Origin: Streptomyces sp. rh34
GTDB taxonomy: Bacteria; Actinomycetota; Actinomycetes; Streptomycetales; Streptomycetaceae
DNA: 50,439 nt
Direction of reading: 5' to 3'
Assembly: GCF_002551245.1 (NCBI RefSeq)
Contig: NZ_NTGZ01000021.1
Coordinates: 1 to 50,439, forward strand
This document shows positions 43,021-50,439 of the stretch, one piece after another (the stretch's first letter is position 1; each line of letters opens with the position of its first letter). The notes beneath the pieces were generated by a model. That model ran no database searches. It was not told the origin of the DNA and worked only from the letters and a program-made list of their open reading frames with translations. The translations under genes were made by a program, and so were the position numbers.

Positions 43021-43461
43021 TCAGTTCTCGGCGGACTCCGCGTACACCTGGGAGAGCTCGGGGCTGCCCGCCATCGCCCAGTCGAGACCGGCCGCGACGA
43101 CGTCGATCTCCCGCCCGGACTCCAGCCGCACCACGGGCTGACCGCTCGGCCAGACGTCCCACGCGGCGCCCGGGACGGTCCGCACGATCACGGTCCCGAG
43201 GTAGAGACCGGCGTCGTTGCCGAGCCAGGGAAGCTCCTCGGGATCGTCGCGCCAGCGGGGCGGCAGCTGGTCGAGCGCGGCCAACGAGGCGGGAGTGTCG
43301 TCGAGTTCGAGTCCGTGCTGCCCCGCCCGGACGCGTAGCAGTTCGCATTCGGCGAGCAGTTCGGCCACACCGTCGGGGTCTGTCTCGACGGCGGCGGCGA
43401 GTGCGCCTGAATGCGTACCACCCTGACGCTTACGCCAGTTGTCCAAGAAAGGGATGTTCAT
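43021..43461 (-). CDS. Conserved hypothetical protein (DUF6278-like)
   Basis: A 146-residue soluble protein starting MNIPFLDNWRKRQGG, a start I recall from streptomycete proteins of the DUF6278 type. No catalytic or membrane motif is seen. The C-terminal half looks globular (PWLGNDAGLYLGTVIVRTVP, WPSGQPVVRLESGREIDVV, GLDWAMAGSPELSQVYAE). ATG at 43461. It is divergent from the SDR gene, with about 110 bases between, and a hairpin follows its stop. The function is unknown. Confidence 0.8.
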   Translation of the reverse strand: MNIPFLDNWRKRQGGTHSGALAAAVETDPDGVAELLAECELLRVRAGQHGLELDDTPASLAALDQLPPRWRDDPEELPWLGNDAGLYLGTVIVRTVPGAAWDVWPSGQPVVRLESGREIDVVAAGLDWAMAGSPELSQVYAESAEN

Positions 43462-43570
43462 ACCACTAGGGTCCCATCCCGGCCAGGTTCCGCACCACAG
43501 GGCGCGCGGCGTTCACCGATCCCCCACCCCGCCCCGGCCGGGGATCCGATCAGTTATCTAAAGTACGCAC

Positions 43571-44350
43571 ATGAGTGCACACGCTTACGTTTCGGAACTG
43601 TTCTCGCTGGAAGGCCGGGTGGCTGTGGTCACCGGCGGCAGCTCCGGCATCGGCCGGGGGATCACCGGCGCCCTGGCCCGGGCCGGCGCGGGCGTCGTCG
43701 TGGTGGCCCGCCGGGAGGCGGAGCTGAGGGCGACCGTGGACGAGCTGACCGCCGAGGGCTGCCGGGCCGCCTGGGTGAGCGCGGACCTGAGCACCGCCGA
43801 GGGGGTGCACGCCGGGGCGGAGGAGGCCGCGGCGGCGTTCGGGGAGCCGGACATCCTGGTGAACTGCGCCGGGATCAATCTGCGCCCGCCGATGACCGAG
43901 CTCGCCGAGGACGTCTGGGACACCACGATGGCGGTGAACCTGAAGGCGCCGTTCCTGCTGGGGCAGCGGTTCGGTCCGGGCATGGCCGAGCGGGGGTACG
44001 GGCGGATCATCCACGTCACGTCGCAGCAGGCGCACCGGGCCTTCGTGAGCAGCGGCGCCTACGGGGTGTCCAAGGGCGGCCTGGAGTCGCTGACCCGTTC
44101 GCAGGCCGAGGCGTGGTCGCCGCACGGCGTCACCGTGAACAGCCTGGTGCCCGGGTTCGTGCTGACCCCGCTGAACGCACGCCTCCAGTCGGACCCGGAG
44201 AAGGTGGCCTCACTGGCCGCCCGGACGATGGTCGGCCGCAACGGGCTCGCGGAGGACTTCGCGGGGGCAGCGGTGTTCCTGGCGGGGCGCTCCTCGGCGT
44301 ACGTCACCGGGCAGTCGGTGTTCGTGGACGGCGGGTTCTCGGTGCACTGA
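43571..44350 (+). CDS. Short-chain dehydrogenase/reductase (SDR)
   Basis: A 259-residue classical SDR. It has the NAD(P) motif VVTGGSSGIGRGITGALA, NCAGIN, a catalytic Ser/Tyr/Lys region (HVTSQQAHRAFVSSGAYGVS, where Tyr and Lys follow as YGVSKGG), and the C-terminal GQSVFVDGGFSVH typical of gluconate-5-dehydrogenase/3-oxoacyl reductase relatives. ATG at 43571. The substrate is not identifiable; no pathway neighbours are present, and the following gene is convergent. Confidence 0.92.
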   Translation: MSAHAYVSELFSLEGRVAVVTGGSSGIGRGITGALARAGAGVVVVARREAELRATVDELTAEGCRAAWVSADLSTAEGVHAGAEEAAAAFGEPDILVNCAGINLRPPMTELAEDVWDTTMAVNLKAPFLLGQRFGPGMAERGYGRIIHVTSQQAHRAFVSSGAYGVSKGGLESLTRSQAEAWSPHGVTVNSLVPGFVLTPLNARLQSDPEKVASLAARTMVGRNGLAEDFAGAAVFLAGRSSAYVTGQSVFVDGGFSVH

Positions 44351-44381
44351 GGACCCGCCGCCCGCACCCGGGGCCGTCCGG

Positions 44382-45128
44382 TCAGGAGTTCTGCTGCCAG
44401 AGGGCGGCCGCCGCCTCGGTCACCGCGGCGTCCACGGCCGCCGAGGCGGCTTCCTTCTCCACGCCGAGGCCGGTCAGCACGCCGGAGCCGCCCTCGAACT
44501 CCAGCAGGGCCAGCAGGATGTGCTCGGTGCCGACGTAGTTGTGCCCGAGCCGGAGCGCCTCACGGAAGGTCAGCTCCAGCACCTTGCGGGAGTCCGCGTC
44601 GTACGGAATCAGCTCGGGTTCCTCGTCGGAGGCCGCCGGCAGTACGGCGGTCGCCGCCGCACGGAGGGTGTCCGGGGTGATTTCCTGGCCGACGAGGACC
44701 CCGACCGCGATGGATTCGGGCTCGGCGAGCAGGCCGAGCACCAGGTGGGCCGGGAGGATCTCGGCGTGCCGGGCGGCCCGGGCCTCGTTGTGGGCGGCCA
44801 TGACGACGTTGCGGGCGCGCTGGGTGAAGCGGCCGAAGCCCTGGCTCGGGTCCAGGTCGGAGGCCCCGTCACCCTTCTTGGGCACGAAGCGCTTCTGGGC
44901 CGCCTGGCGGGTGACCCCCATGCTCCGGCCGATGTCCGTCCAGGAGGCGCCGGAGCGGCGCGCCTGGTCCACGAAGTGGCCGATCAGGTGGTCGGCCACG
45001 TCGCCGAGATGGTCGGCGGCGATGACCGCGCCGGAGAGCTGCTCCAGGGCATCGGTGTTGGACTTCTTGATGGCCTCGATGAGGTCGTCGAGGCGCACGG
45101 ACGGGGTGGCGGGAAGAGGCTGCGTCAT
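44382..45128 (-). CDS. Clp N-terminal-domain protein with its own HTH
   Basis: A 248-residue protein with a helix-turn-helix-like N-terminal region (ARRSGASWTDIGRSMGVTRQ then AAQKRF, about residues 50-80) and a double Clp_N repeat behind it (FTQRARNVVMAAHNEARAAR, ILPAHLVLGLLAEPE; then LELTFREALRLGHNYVGTEH, ILLALLEFEG). There is no ATPase module, so it is not ClpC/ClpA but may act as a regulator or adaptor that uses a Clp_N fold. ATG at 45128. A 10-bp perfect inverted repeat lies only 13 bases upstream, which suggests autoregulation through the HTH. The architecture is known from streptomycetes but, as far as I know, lacks a defined role. Confidence 0.87.
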   Translation of the reverse strand: MTQPLPATPSVRLDDLIEAIKKSNTDALEQLSGAVIAADHLGDVADHLIGHFVDQARRSGASWTDIGRSMGVTRQAAQKRFVPKKGDGASDLDPSQGFGRFTQRARNVVMAAHNEARAARHAEILPAHLVLGLLAEPESIAVGVLVGQEITPDTLRAAATAVLPAASDEEPELIPYDADSRKVLELTFREALRLGHNYVGTEHILLALLEFEGGSGVLTGLGVEKEAASAAVDAAVTEAAAALWQQNS

Positions 45129-45130
45129 GC

Positions 45131-45165
45131 GTCAACCGTAGGTTGACACCTATCTGGTGTCAACC
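45131..45165. promoter_or_regulatory. Operator upstream of the Clp_N/HTH gene
   Basis: GGTTGACACC (45141-45150) and GGTGTCAACC (45156-45165) form a perfect 10-bp inverted repeat with a 5-base centre. A third half-site GTCAACC (45131-45137) faces GGTTGAC (45141-45147) across 3 bases. The array begins 3 bases upstream of the start codon, so bound protein would block transcription or initiation. Confidence 0.6.
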
Positions 45166-45208
45166 TTGGGTTGTCAGACCGACGCGCCTCCGCTCCGCGG
45201 ATCCTGTC

Positions 45209-45988
45209 TCAGAGATCGAGGTCGACGACCACCGGAGCGTGGTCCGACGCGCCCTTGCCCTTGCGCTCCTCGCGGTCGACGTAGCTGTCCTTGACCGCGG
45301 CGGTGAACGGGGCGTTGCCGAAGGTGAGGTCGATCCGCATGCCCTTGTTCTTGGGGAACCTCAGCTCGCGGTAGTCCCAGAAGGTGTAGGCGCGGTCGTA
45401 CTTGAGGGGGCGGGGCAGAACCTCGCTCAGCCCCTCAGCCTCCAGGGCCGCGAGGGCGGCGCGCTCGGCGGGCGTCACATGCGTGGCGCCGACGAACAGC
45501 GCCGGGTCCCACACGTCCTCGTCGGTCGGGGCCACGTTGAAGTCGCCCAGGACCGCGAACGGCAGGGCTCCCGCCGCGTCCGCCGCCGCGGCCTTCCGCA
45601 GGGCCTCCAGCCAGCGCAGCTTGTACGCGTAGTGCTCGTGCTCGACCTCGCGGCCGTTGGGCACGTACACCGACCAGAGGCGCAACGGACCGCAGGTCGC
45701 CGAGATCGCGCGGGGCTCCTGCACGCCTTCGTAGTCCGGGCCGTCGGGCAGCCCGGTGACGACGTCGGCGAGGCCGACGCGGGAGAGCAGCGCGACCCCG
45801 TTCCACCGGCCGGTGGCGTTGACCGCGGACTCGTAACCCAGCTCGGCGAGCGCGGCGGTGGGGAACTGCTCCGCCGTGCACTTGGTCTCCTGGATGCACA
45901 GCACATCGGTGCCGCTGCTCTCCAGCCAGGCCAGAAGCCTCGGCAGCCGGGCGGTGATCGAATTGACGTTATAGGTGGCGATGCGCAT
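45209..45988 (-). CDS. xthA: Exodeoxyribonuclease III / AP endonuclease
   Basis: A 259-residue endonuclease/exonuclease/phosphatase-fold enzyme for base-excision repair; it cuts DNA at abasic sites and removes 3' blocking groups. Family motifs are clear: RIATYNVNSITARLPRLLAW, the metal Glu in VLCIQETKCTAEQFP, WNGVALLSR, VYVPNGRE, the active-site GDFNVAPTDEDVWDP, FWDYR, MRIDLTF, and the Asp-His pair in KGASDHAPVVVDLDL. ATG at 45988. It is transcribed toward the Clp_N gene; 42 bases of unassigned sequence separate it from the MBL-fold gene. Confidence 0.95.
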   Translation of the reverse strand: MRIATYNVNSITARLPRLLAWLESSGTDVLCIQETKCTAEQFPTAALAELGYESAVNATGRWNGVALLSRVGLADVVTGLPDGPDYEGVQEPRAISATCGPLRLWSVYVPNGREVEHEHYAYKLRWLEALRKAAAADAAGALPFAVLGDFNVAPTDEDVWDPALFVGATHVTPAERAALAALEAEGLSEVLPRPLKYDRAYTFWDYRELRFPKNKGMRIDLTFGNAPFTAAVKDSYVDREERKGKGASDHAPVVVDLDL

Positions 45989-46030
45989 GGCAGCCAACCT
46001 AGCGGCTCCCACTGACAGTCGCCGGAGAGC

Positions 46031-46684
46031 TCACAGCTCGGTGACGCCGCCCGGGGCCAGCCGGCCGTGCTCGGCGCCGCCCAGGGCCCCGATCTGGTGG
46101 TCGTAGATCGGCCGTGCCAGATCGGTCAGCAGGGCGTCGTGGACATCGATGGCCCGTCGCGGCTTGACCTCGCGCACGTAGTCGATGACCTCGGAGATCT
46201 TGCTCCAGGGGGCCATCACCGGCAGCAGCAGCGTGTCCACGGGACGTTCGGGAACGGTGAGCGCGTCGCCGGGGTGGAAGACCGAACCGTCGACGAGGAA
46301 ACCGACGTTGGTGATCCTCGGGAGGTCCGGGTGGATCACCGCGTGCAGCTCGCCGTGCACGGTGACGTCGAATCCGGCGGCCGCGAACGCGTCCCCGTCG
46401 CCCACGGTGTGCACCCGCCCGGGGAAGGCGGCCGAGAGCTGCTCGGCCACGCTGCGCAGCGTCCAGATCTCGGCCGCCGGATTCGCCTCCAGGCCCGCCC
46501 GCAGCCGCGCCTCGTCGAAGTGGTCCGGGTGCTCGTGCGTCACCAGGACGACGTCCGCGCCGAGCGCCGCGTCGTCCTCGGAGAAGCCTCCGGGGTCGAT
46601 GACCAGGACCCGCCCCTCCTTCTCGATCCGGACGCAGGAGTGGGTCTTCTTGGTGAGGGTGAGTGCCCCGGGCGATGCGTTCAT
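46031..46684 (-). CDS. MBL-fold metallo-hydrolase (UlaG/RomA-like)
   Basis: A 217-residue metallo-beta-lactamase-fold protein. The zinc motif is present as VLVTHEHPDHFDEARL (HxHxDH). The N-terminus KKTHSCVRIEKEGRVLVIDP and the segment GSVFHPGDALTVP are those of the small UlaG/YfhI-like family of hydrolases acting on unknown substrates. It closes with AIDVHDALLTDLARP. ATG at 46684. It lies 12 bases after the stop of the PcaDC-type gene and probably belongs to the same transcript. Confidence 0.9.
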   Translation of the reverse strand: MNASPGALTLTKKTHSCVRIEKEGRVLVIDPGGFSEDDAALGADVVLVTHEHPDHFDEARLRAGLEANPAAEIWTLRSVAEQLSAAFPGRVHTVGDGDAFAAAGFDVTVHGELHAVIHPDLPRITNVGFLVDGSVFHPGDALTVPERPVDTLLLPVMAPWSKISEVIDYVREVKPRRAIDVHDALLTDLARPIYDHQIGALGGAEHGRLAPGGVTEL

Positions 46685-46696
46685 GGCTCCATCCTG

Positions 46697-48397
46697 CTAC
46701 GCGGGCGGCGTGGTTTCCTCCTGGATCACGGCCTGCGCGACGGCGAAGGCGGCTCCGGCGGCCGGGAGCCCGCAGTAGACGGCCGTCTGGAGCAGAACTT
46801 CCTTGATCTCGGCGGGTGTCAGGCCGTTGCGCAGGGCGGCGCGGGTGTGCGCGGCCAGGCCCTCCAGGTGGCCGGAGGCGACGAGCGCGGTGAGCGTGAT
46901 GCAGCTGCGGGTACGGCGGTCGAGGCCGTCCCGGCTCCAGACCTCGCCCCAGGCATACCGGGTGACCAGCTCCTGGAAGTCCTCGGTGAACCCGTCGGCC
47001 GAGGCGTTCACCGCGTCGACATGGGCGTCCCCGAGCACCTCGCGGCGTACCTTCGTGCCCTGCTCGTACCGGTCGTCCGGCGTCGGAGCGGAGGTCTCGG
47101 GTGTCGCGGCGGCCGGGGCGATCTCGGCCACCGGGGCGAACGGGGCGGCGGGCGTCGCGGGGCCGAGGACGAGCGGCAGCACCGGGATCGCGGCCGAGGT
47201 GTCCTGCTGCCAGGCGGTGGAGAAGTGCATCAGCAGCAGGTCGCTGACGGCGGCGGGCTGCTCGACCGGCGCGAGGTGCGAGGCGCCGGGGACGAGCGCC
47301 AGGCGGGCGTCCGGTATCCCGGCGACCAGCGTGCGGGCCTCGGCGGGCCCGGTGACCTGGTCCTCCGCCCCGACCAGCACCAGGGTGGGCACGCCGATCC
47401 GGCCCAGGGCGCCGCGGATGTCGAACGCCGCGAGCGCCTCGCAGGCGGCGATGTAGCACCCGGGATCGGTGGTGCGGACCATCTGCACGGCCCATTCGAC
47501 GATGGCGGGCTGCGCGGCGGCGAAGCCGGGGGTGAACCAGCGCTCCGGCGCGGTGCGGGCCATCGGCTCCAGGCCGTTGGTGCGGACGATCACGCCACGC
47601 TGGCGGAACTCGTCGGCCGTGCCGAACCGGGGCGAGGAGGCGACGAGCGCCAGCGAGGCGACCCGGTGCGGGTGGCGCAGGGCCAGATCGGCGCCGACGG
47701 CCCCGCCGATCGAGCAGCCCGCGTAGCCGAAGCGCTGGACGCCCAGCCCGTCCAGCGTCGCGAGCAGCCGGTCGGCCAGATCGGCGACGGAGGCGGCGGC
47801 GTGCGCGGGCGCGCCGCCATGGCCGGGCAGGTCGTAGCGGAAGACCCGCCAGTGCTGGGACAGTTCGGGTATCTGGCGGTCCCACATGTGCCACGTCGTC
47901 CCGAGGGAGGGCCCGATGACCAGGACCGGGGCGTCCTCGGGCCCGTCGAAGCGGTACTGAAGCGTCCGGGGGGCGTCGCCCGGCCCCTGCGCTCCCCGCG
48001 CCTCCTGCGGACCAGGGGCCACCGGGCCCGGGACGGCCTGCGGGCCCGGGACGGCCTGCGGGCCGGGCGTGGACGGCGACCCGAAGGCGGCCTGCGGTGC
48101 GGAAGCAGCCTGCGGGGCCGGTGCGGCCTGCGAGGCCGGTGCGCCCCCCGGTACGGGGGCGGCCTGCGGGGCGAGCGGGTTCGGGGCCGGCTGTGCGGTC
48201 ACCGGGGCCTGCGGGAATCCGGGCGTCCCGCTGCCGCCGGGGGCCGGGTAGGGCGCCGGGGCCGCCGACAGAGGCACGGCGTCCGGCCCCTGATGCGGGG
48301 CCGGAACCGCCTGATGAGGCGCTCCGGGGTGCGGGGCTGGCCCACCGGCGTGGGGGGCCGGCACGGACTGCGGGGTCGTCTCGCTCACTTCGCTCAC
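46697..48397 (-). CDS. pcaL: PcaD-PcaC fusion: 3-oxoadipate enol-lactonase / 4-carboxymuconolactone decarboxylase, with Pro/Ala-rich N-terminus
   Basis: A 566-residue bifunctional protein. Residues about 1-165 are low-complexity Pro/Ala/Gly/Gln sequence, partly coded by an 18-bp tandem DNA repeat. An alpha/beta-hydrolase follows (APVLVIGPSLGTTWHMWDRQ, RYDLPGHGGAPA, nucleophile in GYAGCSIGGAVGADLALRHP) that matches 3-oxoadipate enol-lactonases. The C-terminal 125 residues are a carboxymuconolactone decarboxylase domain (YEQGTKVRREVLGDAHVDAV, RSCITLTALVASGHLEGL, IKEVLLQTAVYCGLPA). Such fusions (PcaL) are established in Streptomyces and Rhodococcus for the beta-ketoadipate pathway. The long disordered N-terminus is unusual, and other pca genes are absent here. 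GTG at 48397 is the likely start; 48388 is an alternative. Confidence 0.9.
   Translation of the reverse strand: MSEVSETTPQSVPAPHAGGPAPHPGAPHQAVPAPHQGPDAVPLSAAPAPYPAPGGSGTPGFPQAPVTAQPAPNPLAPQAAPVPGGAPASQAAPAPQAASAPQAAFGSPSTPGPQAVPGPQAVPGPVAPGPQEARGAQGPGDAPRTLQYRFDGPEDAPVLVIGPSLGTTWHMWDRQIPELSQHWRVFRYDLPGHGGAPAHAAASVADLADRLLATLDGLGVQRFGYAGCSIGGAVGADLALRHPHRVASLALVASSPRFGTADEFRQRGVIVRTNGLEPMARTAPERWFTPGFAAAQPAIVEWAVQMVRTTDPGCYIAACEALAAFDIRGALGRIGVPTLVLVGAEDQVTGPAEARTLVAGIPDARLALVPGASHLAPVEQPAAVSDLLLMHFSTAWQQDTSAAIPVLPLVLGPATPAAPFAPVAEIAPAAATPETSAPTPDDRYEQGTKVRREVLGDAHVDAVNASADGFTEDFQELVTRYAWGEVWSRDGLDRRTRSCITLTALVASGHLEGLAAHTRAALRNGLTPAEIKEVLLQTAVYCGLPAAGAAFAVAQAVIQEETTPPA
48024..48059. repeat. 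Perfect tandem 18-bp repeat in the pcaL N-terminal region
   Basis: GGGCCCGGGACGGCCTGC occurs twice in a row (48024-48041, 48042-48059) and again in decayed form on either side. It encodes a repeated Gln-Ala-Val-Pro-Gly-Pro unit in the disordered N-terminus. Confidence 0.8.
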
Positions 48398-48434
48398 TCG
48401 CTCCAGGTTACTGAGCGCCCCTCCGGCCCCCGGG

Positions 48435-49031
48435 TCAGGGGGTCGCTGCCGATACGACATACACGACAGGACTGGCCGGGTCGGTCATATTGACCGTGAT
48501 GTTCTGGGTGGGGCGCGGCTTCTTGTTGCTGTGCGTGGTGCTGGCCCAGTGCTCACCCGGGCCGAAGGACCAACCGGCGATCCTGATGTCCCGGGGGCTG
48601 ATGTCGATCGTGTCGGGCTCCAGCGCCGCGCGTCCGGTGCCCACCCCGGTCAGGAAGCGGTCGAGACCGGCGGAGGTCGTCCGGAACTTCGCGTACATCC
48701 GGCTGGCTTTCCAGTTGTTCGTCTCGTAGTACTGGACGCCCTGCCCGTTGCCGGGGATCGGGATCTCGAAGATCCGGCGCTGCATCTTGGAGGGCCAGCC
48801 CTCGCGGAGCCCCTGGGCGGCCGCCTCGGCCTCCTTGTCCTGGCCCGAGCGGCGGCTCTGACCGGCCGAGATCAGCAGATAGCCGGCCGGGATGCCGATC
48901 AGCAGCACGATGATCGTCGCAGTGATGAAACGCCGCTTGAACACATGCCGCCGGTCCTCGGGCGGCTTGCCCTCGCCGTCGCCCGCAGACTCCGACTGGT
49001 GCGGCACCACGGGGTGCTCGGCTGCGATCAT
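48435..49031 (-). CDS. Single-pass membrane protein of unknown function
   Basis: A 198-residue protein with a cytoplasmic, charged N-terminus (about 1-33), one membrane helix (FITATIIVLLIGIPAGYLLI, about 35-55) and an external globular part of about 140 residues (GVQYYETNNWKASRMYAKFR, LEPDTIDISPRDIRIAGWSF, TQNITVNMTDPASPVVYVVS). ATG at 49031. It lies 71 bases after the ROK kinase gene in the same direction. No family function is recognised; it resembles the small single-helix proteins found beside sugar-kinase genes in streptomycetes. Confidence 0.8.
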   Translation of the reverse strand: MIAAEHPVVPHQSESAGDGEGKPPEDRRHVFKRRFITATIIVLLIGIPAGYLLISAGQSRRSGQDKEAEAAAQGLREGWPSKMQRRIFEIPIPGNGQGVQYYETNNWKASRMYAKFRTTSAGLDRFLTGVGTGRAALEPDTIDISPRDIRIAGWSFGPGEHWASTTHSNKKPRPTQNITVNMTDPASPVVYVVSAATP

Positions 49032-49102
49032 GATCAGGTCGTCCTCAAGGTGCTGCGGTGACGGCGTTCTGAAGAGTGGACGCCGGAACGGGCGGCTGCG
49101 GT

Positions 49103-50269
49103 TCAGTCAGCGGTACGGGTGGACCGCGTGTTGCGGATGGTGCTCGCCGCCTGGTCGTAGATCTGGGCGTACCGCTCGTACCGTTCGACGCGACGCCGGT
49201 TGGCCCGGCGGAATCGGCGGGCGACCAGCCGGGCCAGGTCCGCGGCGCCGACCATACCCGCCTCGGGGCCGAGCTGCGCCTTCGCGATCCGGGCCTCGGG
49301 GCGGTAGCCGCGACCGGTGAGGTGACGCTTGAAGGCGTCCCTGGCGGGGCCGATCAGGAGGTCGTCGGCGGCGCTGACACCGCCTCCGATGACGAAGCAG
49401 GAGGGGTCGAGGGCGGCGGCCAGGTTGGCGATGCCGATGCCGAGCCACTGGCCGATGTCCTGGAGCAGCTCGATGCACATCGCATCGCCCTCGCGGGCCA
49501 GTTCGGTGATGAGCGGGCCGGTGATGTCGGGGATGTGGCCCTTCACCCGGTCCAGCAGGTAGTGCGCGACCGGGGAGTCGGCGGCGGCCAGTTCCCTGGC
49601 CTCGCGGACCAGGGCGTTGCCGGAGCTGTACTGCTCCCAGCAGCCCCGGTTGCCGCAGGGACAGCGGTGGCCCGAGGGCACGACCTGCATGTGGCCGAAC
49701 TCACCGGCCACGCCGTACTTGCCGCGCTTGACCTGGCCGTCCTCCAGGATCGCGCCGCCGATGCCCGTACCGAGGGTGATCATGACGAGGTGGTCCTCGC
49801 CCCGGCCCGCGCCGAAGCGCCATTCCGCCCAGGCGGCGGTGTTGGCGTCGTTGTCGACCATGACGGGGACGACGAGGCGCGACGCGATCGCGTCGCGCAG
49901 CGGCTCGTCGCGCCAGGCGAGGTGCGGGGCGAACAGGACCTTGGAGCGGTCGGCGTCCACCCAGCCCGCCGCGCCGATGCCCACCGCGTGGACGTCGTGG
50001 CGGTCGGAGAGGTCCAGGACCAGCTCGACGATGGTGTCCTCGACGACCTTGGGGCTCTTGGACTTGTCGGGCGTCTCGGTGCGGAGCTGTTCCAGGATGT
50101 TGCCGTCGGCGTCGACGACGCCCGCCATCACCTTGGTGCCGCCGATGTCGATCCCGACCGTGGGGACCCGGGGGGCGGTGAGGTGCGAGCGGCGTTCCTT
50201 GGTGCCGACGGTCTTGAGGACGGTGGCGCGGGCGGAGCCGCGGTGTGCGAAGTCGCGGTACGTGCTCAT
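49103..50269 (-). CDS. ROK-family sugar kinase (glucokinase-like)
   Basis: A 388-residue ROK kinase. It has the ATP-binding phosphate motif GIDIGGTKVMAGVVD, the catalytic Asp in VPVMVDNDANTAAWAEWRFG, ITLGTGIGGAILEDG, the substrate/zinc segment EFGHMQVVPSGHRCPCGNRG followed by CWEQYSSG, and a C-terminal FVIGGGVSAADDL. All residues needed for glucose phosphorylation are present. Compared with S. coelicolor GlkA it has extra residues at both ends (an N-terminal extension of about 37 and a basic C-terminal tail RRFRRANRRRVERYERYAQI), so I call it a GlkA paralogue-like kinase rather than GlkA itself. There is no DNA-binding domain. ATG at 50269. Confidence 0.92.
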   Translation of the reverse strand: MSTYRDFAHRGSARATVLKTVGTKERRSHLTAPRVPTVGIDIGGTKVMAGVVDADGNILEQLRTETPDKSKSPKVVEDTIVELVLDLSDRHDVHAVGIGAAGWVDADRSKVLFAPHLAWRDEPLRDAIASRLVVPVMVDNDANTAAWAEWRFGAGRGEDHLVMITLGTGIGGAILEDGQVKRGKYGVAGEFGHMQVVPSGHRCPCGNRGCWEQYSSGNALVREARELAAADSPVAHYLLDRVKGHIPDITGPLITELAREGDAMCIELLQDIGQWLGIGIANLAAALDPSCFVIGGGVSAADDLLIGPARDAFKRHLTGRGYRPEARIAKAQLGPEAGMVGAADLARLVARRFRRANRRRVERYERYAQIYDQAASTIRNTRSTRTAD

Positions 50270-50403
50270 CGTCCCTGCGGGGTCTGGGGGGGCCGGGCCG
50301 CTGTCGCGGCCGGCGGCGGACGGCGCCCGCCGGGCTCGATTCTGCCACTGCCCGGCACCGGCGGGCCGGTGGGCGGGGTCGGCCGCGCCGGGGCGGTCGC
50401 CGC

Positions 50404-50439
50404 TCAGGGGGTCTCGCCCTTCGTGCCGTGGGCGCCCGG
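50404..50439 (-). CDS. Possible 3' end of a gene entering from the right edge
   Basis: The minus strand reads an open frame from the right edge (GAHGTKGETP) to a TGA at 50404-50406. A short, Gly/Thr-rich tail like this is common at the ends of streptomycete proteins, but 11 codons cannot establish a gene. Bases 50270-50403 show no other feature. Confidence 0.25.
   Translation of the reverse strand, partial: PGAHGTKGETP

Noticed and set aside
49103..50269. Assignment of the ROK kinase as the housekeeping glkA
   Set aside because: Motifs are right, but both termini are longer than in S. coelicolor GlkA and the internal sequence differs; kept as a glucokinase-like ROK kinase.

Overview
The window is about 50 kb of high-GC DNA from an actinomycete, almost certainly a Streptomyces. 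The evidence is the strongly G/C-biased third codon positions, frequent GTG/TTG starts, 4-bp overlapping ATGA/GTGA gene junctions, a LAXTG-type sortase signal, a gluABCD transporter and an ECF42 sigma factor with its DGPF partner.

Layout. (1) 1-13462, all on the minus strand: a biosynthetic gene cluster for a prenylated phenazine. Read from its promoter it runs phzB, phzC, phzD, phzE, phzF, phzG, a Baeyer-Villiger-type flavin monooxygenase, a small ABM-domain protein, a PhzS-like flavin hydroxylase, a UbiA-type membrane prenyltransferase, mevalonate kinase, diphosphomevalonate decarboxylase and phosphomevalonate kinase (cut by the left edge). The phz core makes the phenazine carboxylate scaffold from chorismate, the two flavoenzymes should oxidise it, the mevalonate enzymes raise the isoprenoid supply and the UbiA protein should attach the prenyl chain. 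PhzF carries an extra N-terminal ABM-like domain. (2) 13799-15438: ECF42 sigma factor and DGPF/YCII protein. (3) 15493-20124: a reductive-pyrimidine/hydantoin catabolic operon (beta-ureidopropionase-like amidohydrolase, omega-aminotransferase, dihydropyrimidinase, LLM oxidoreductase). (4) 20357-24702: a PPOX protein, an XRE regulator divergent from a methionine aminopeptidase across a palindromic operator, a GH75 chitosanase and gamma-glutamyltransferase.

(5) 24760-34208 is an eroded accessory region. It holds a glycolate-oxidase-type locus with single-base frameshifts, an in-frame fusion of glcF to a broken aldehyde dehydrogenase, the orphan C-terminus of a sortase-anchored protein, two transposase remnants and a truncated, frameshifted tetR. 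In its middle lie a roughly 1000-residue protein with tectonin-propeller and jacalin-lectin regions (its 5' end is frameshifted and it has a TTA codon) and a secreted protein of three Cys/Gly repeats. (6) 34384-50439 returns to ordinary chromosome: a PhyH-type oxygenase divergent from a LacI regulator, an L,D-transpeptidase lipoprotein, a secreted CocE/S15 hydrolase, the gluABCD glutamate importer, an SDR, a Clp-N protein with its own HTH and operator, exonuclease III, an MBL-fold hydrolase, a PcaD-PcaC fusion, a membrane protein and a ROK sugar kinase.

No rRNA, tRNA, CRISPR array or complete insertion sequence was seen.
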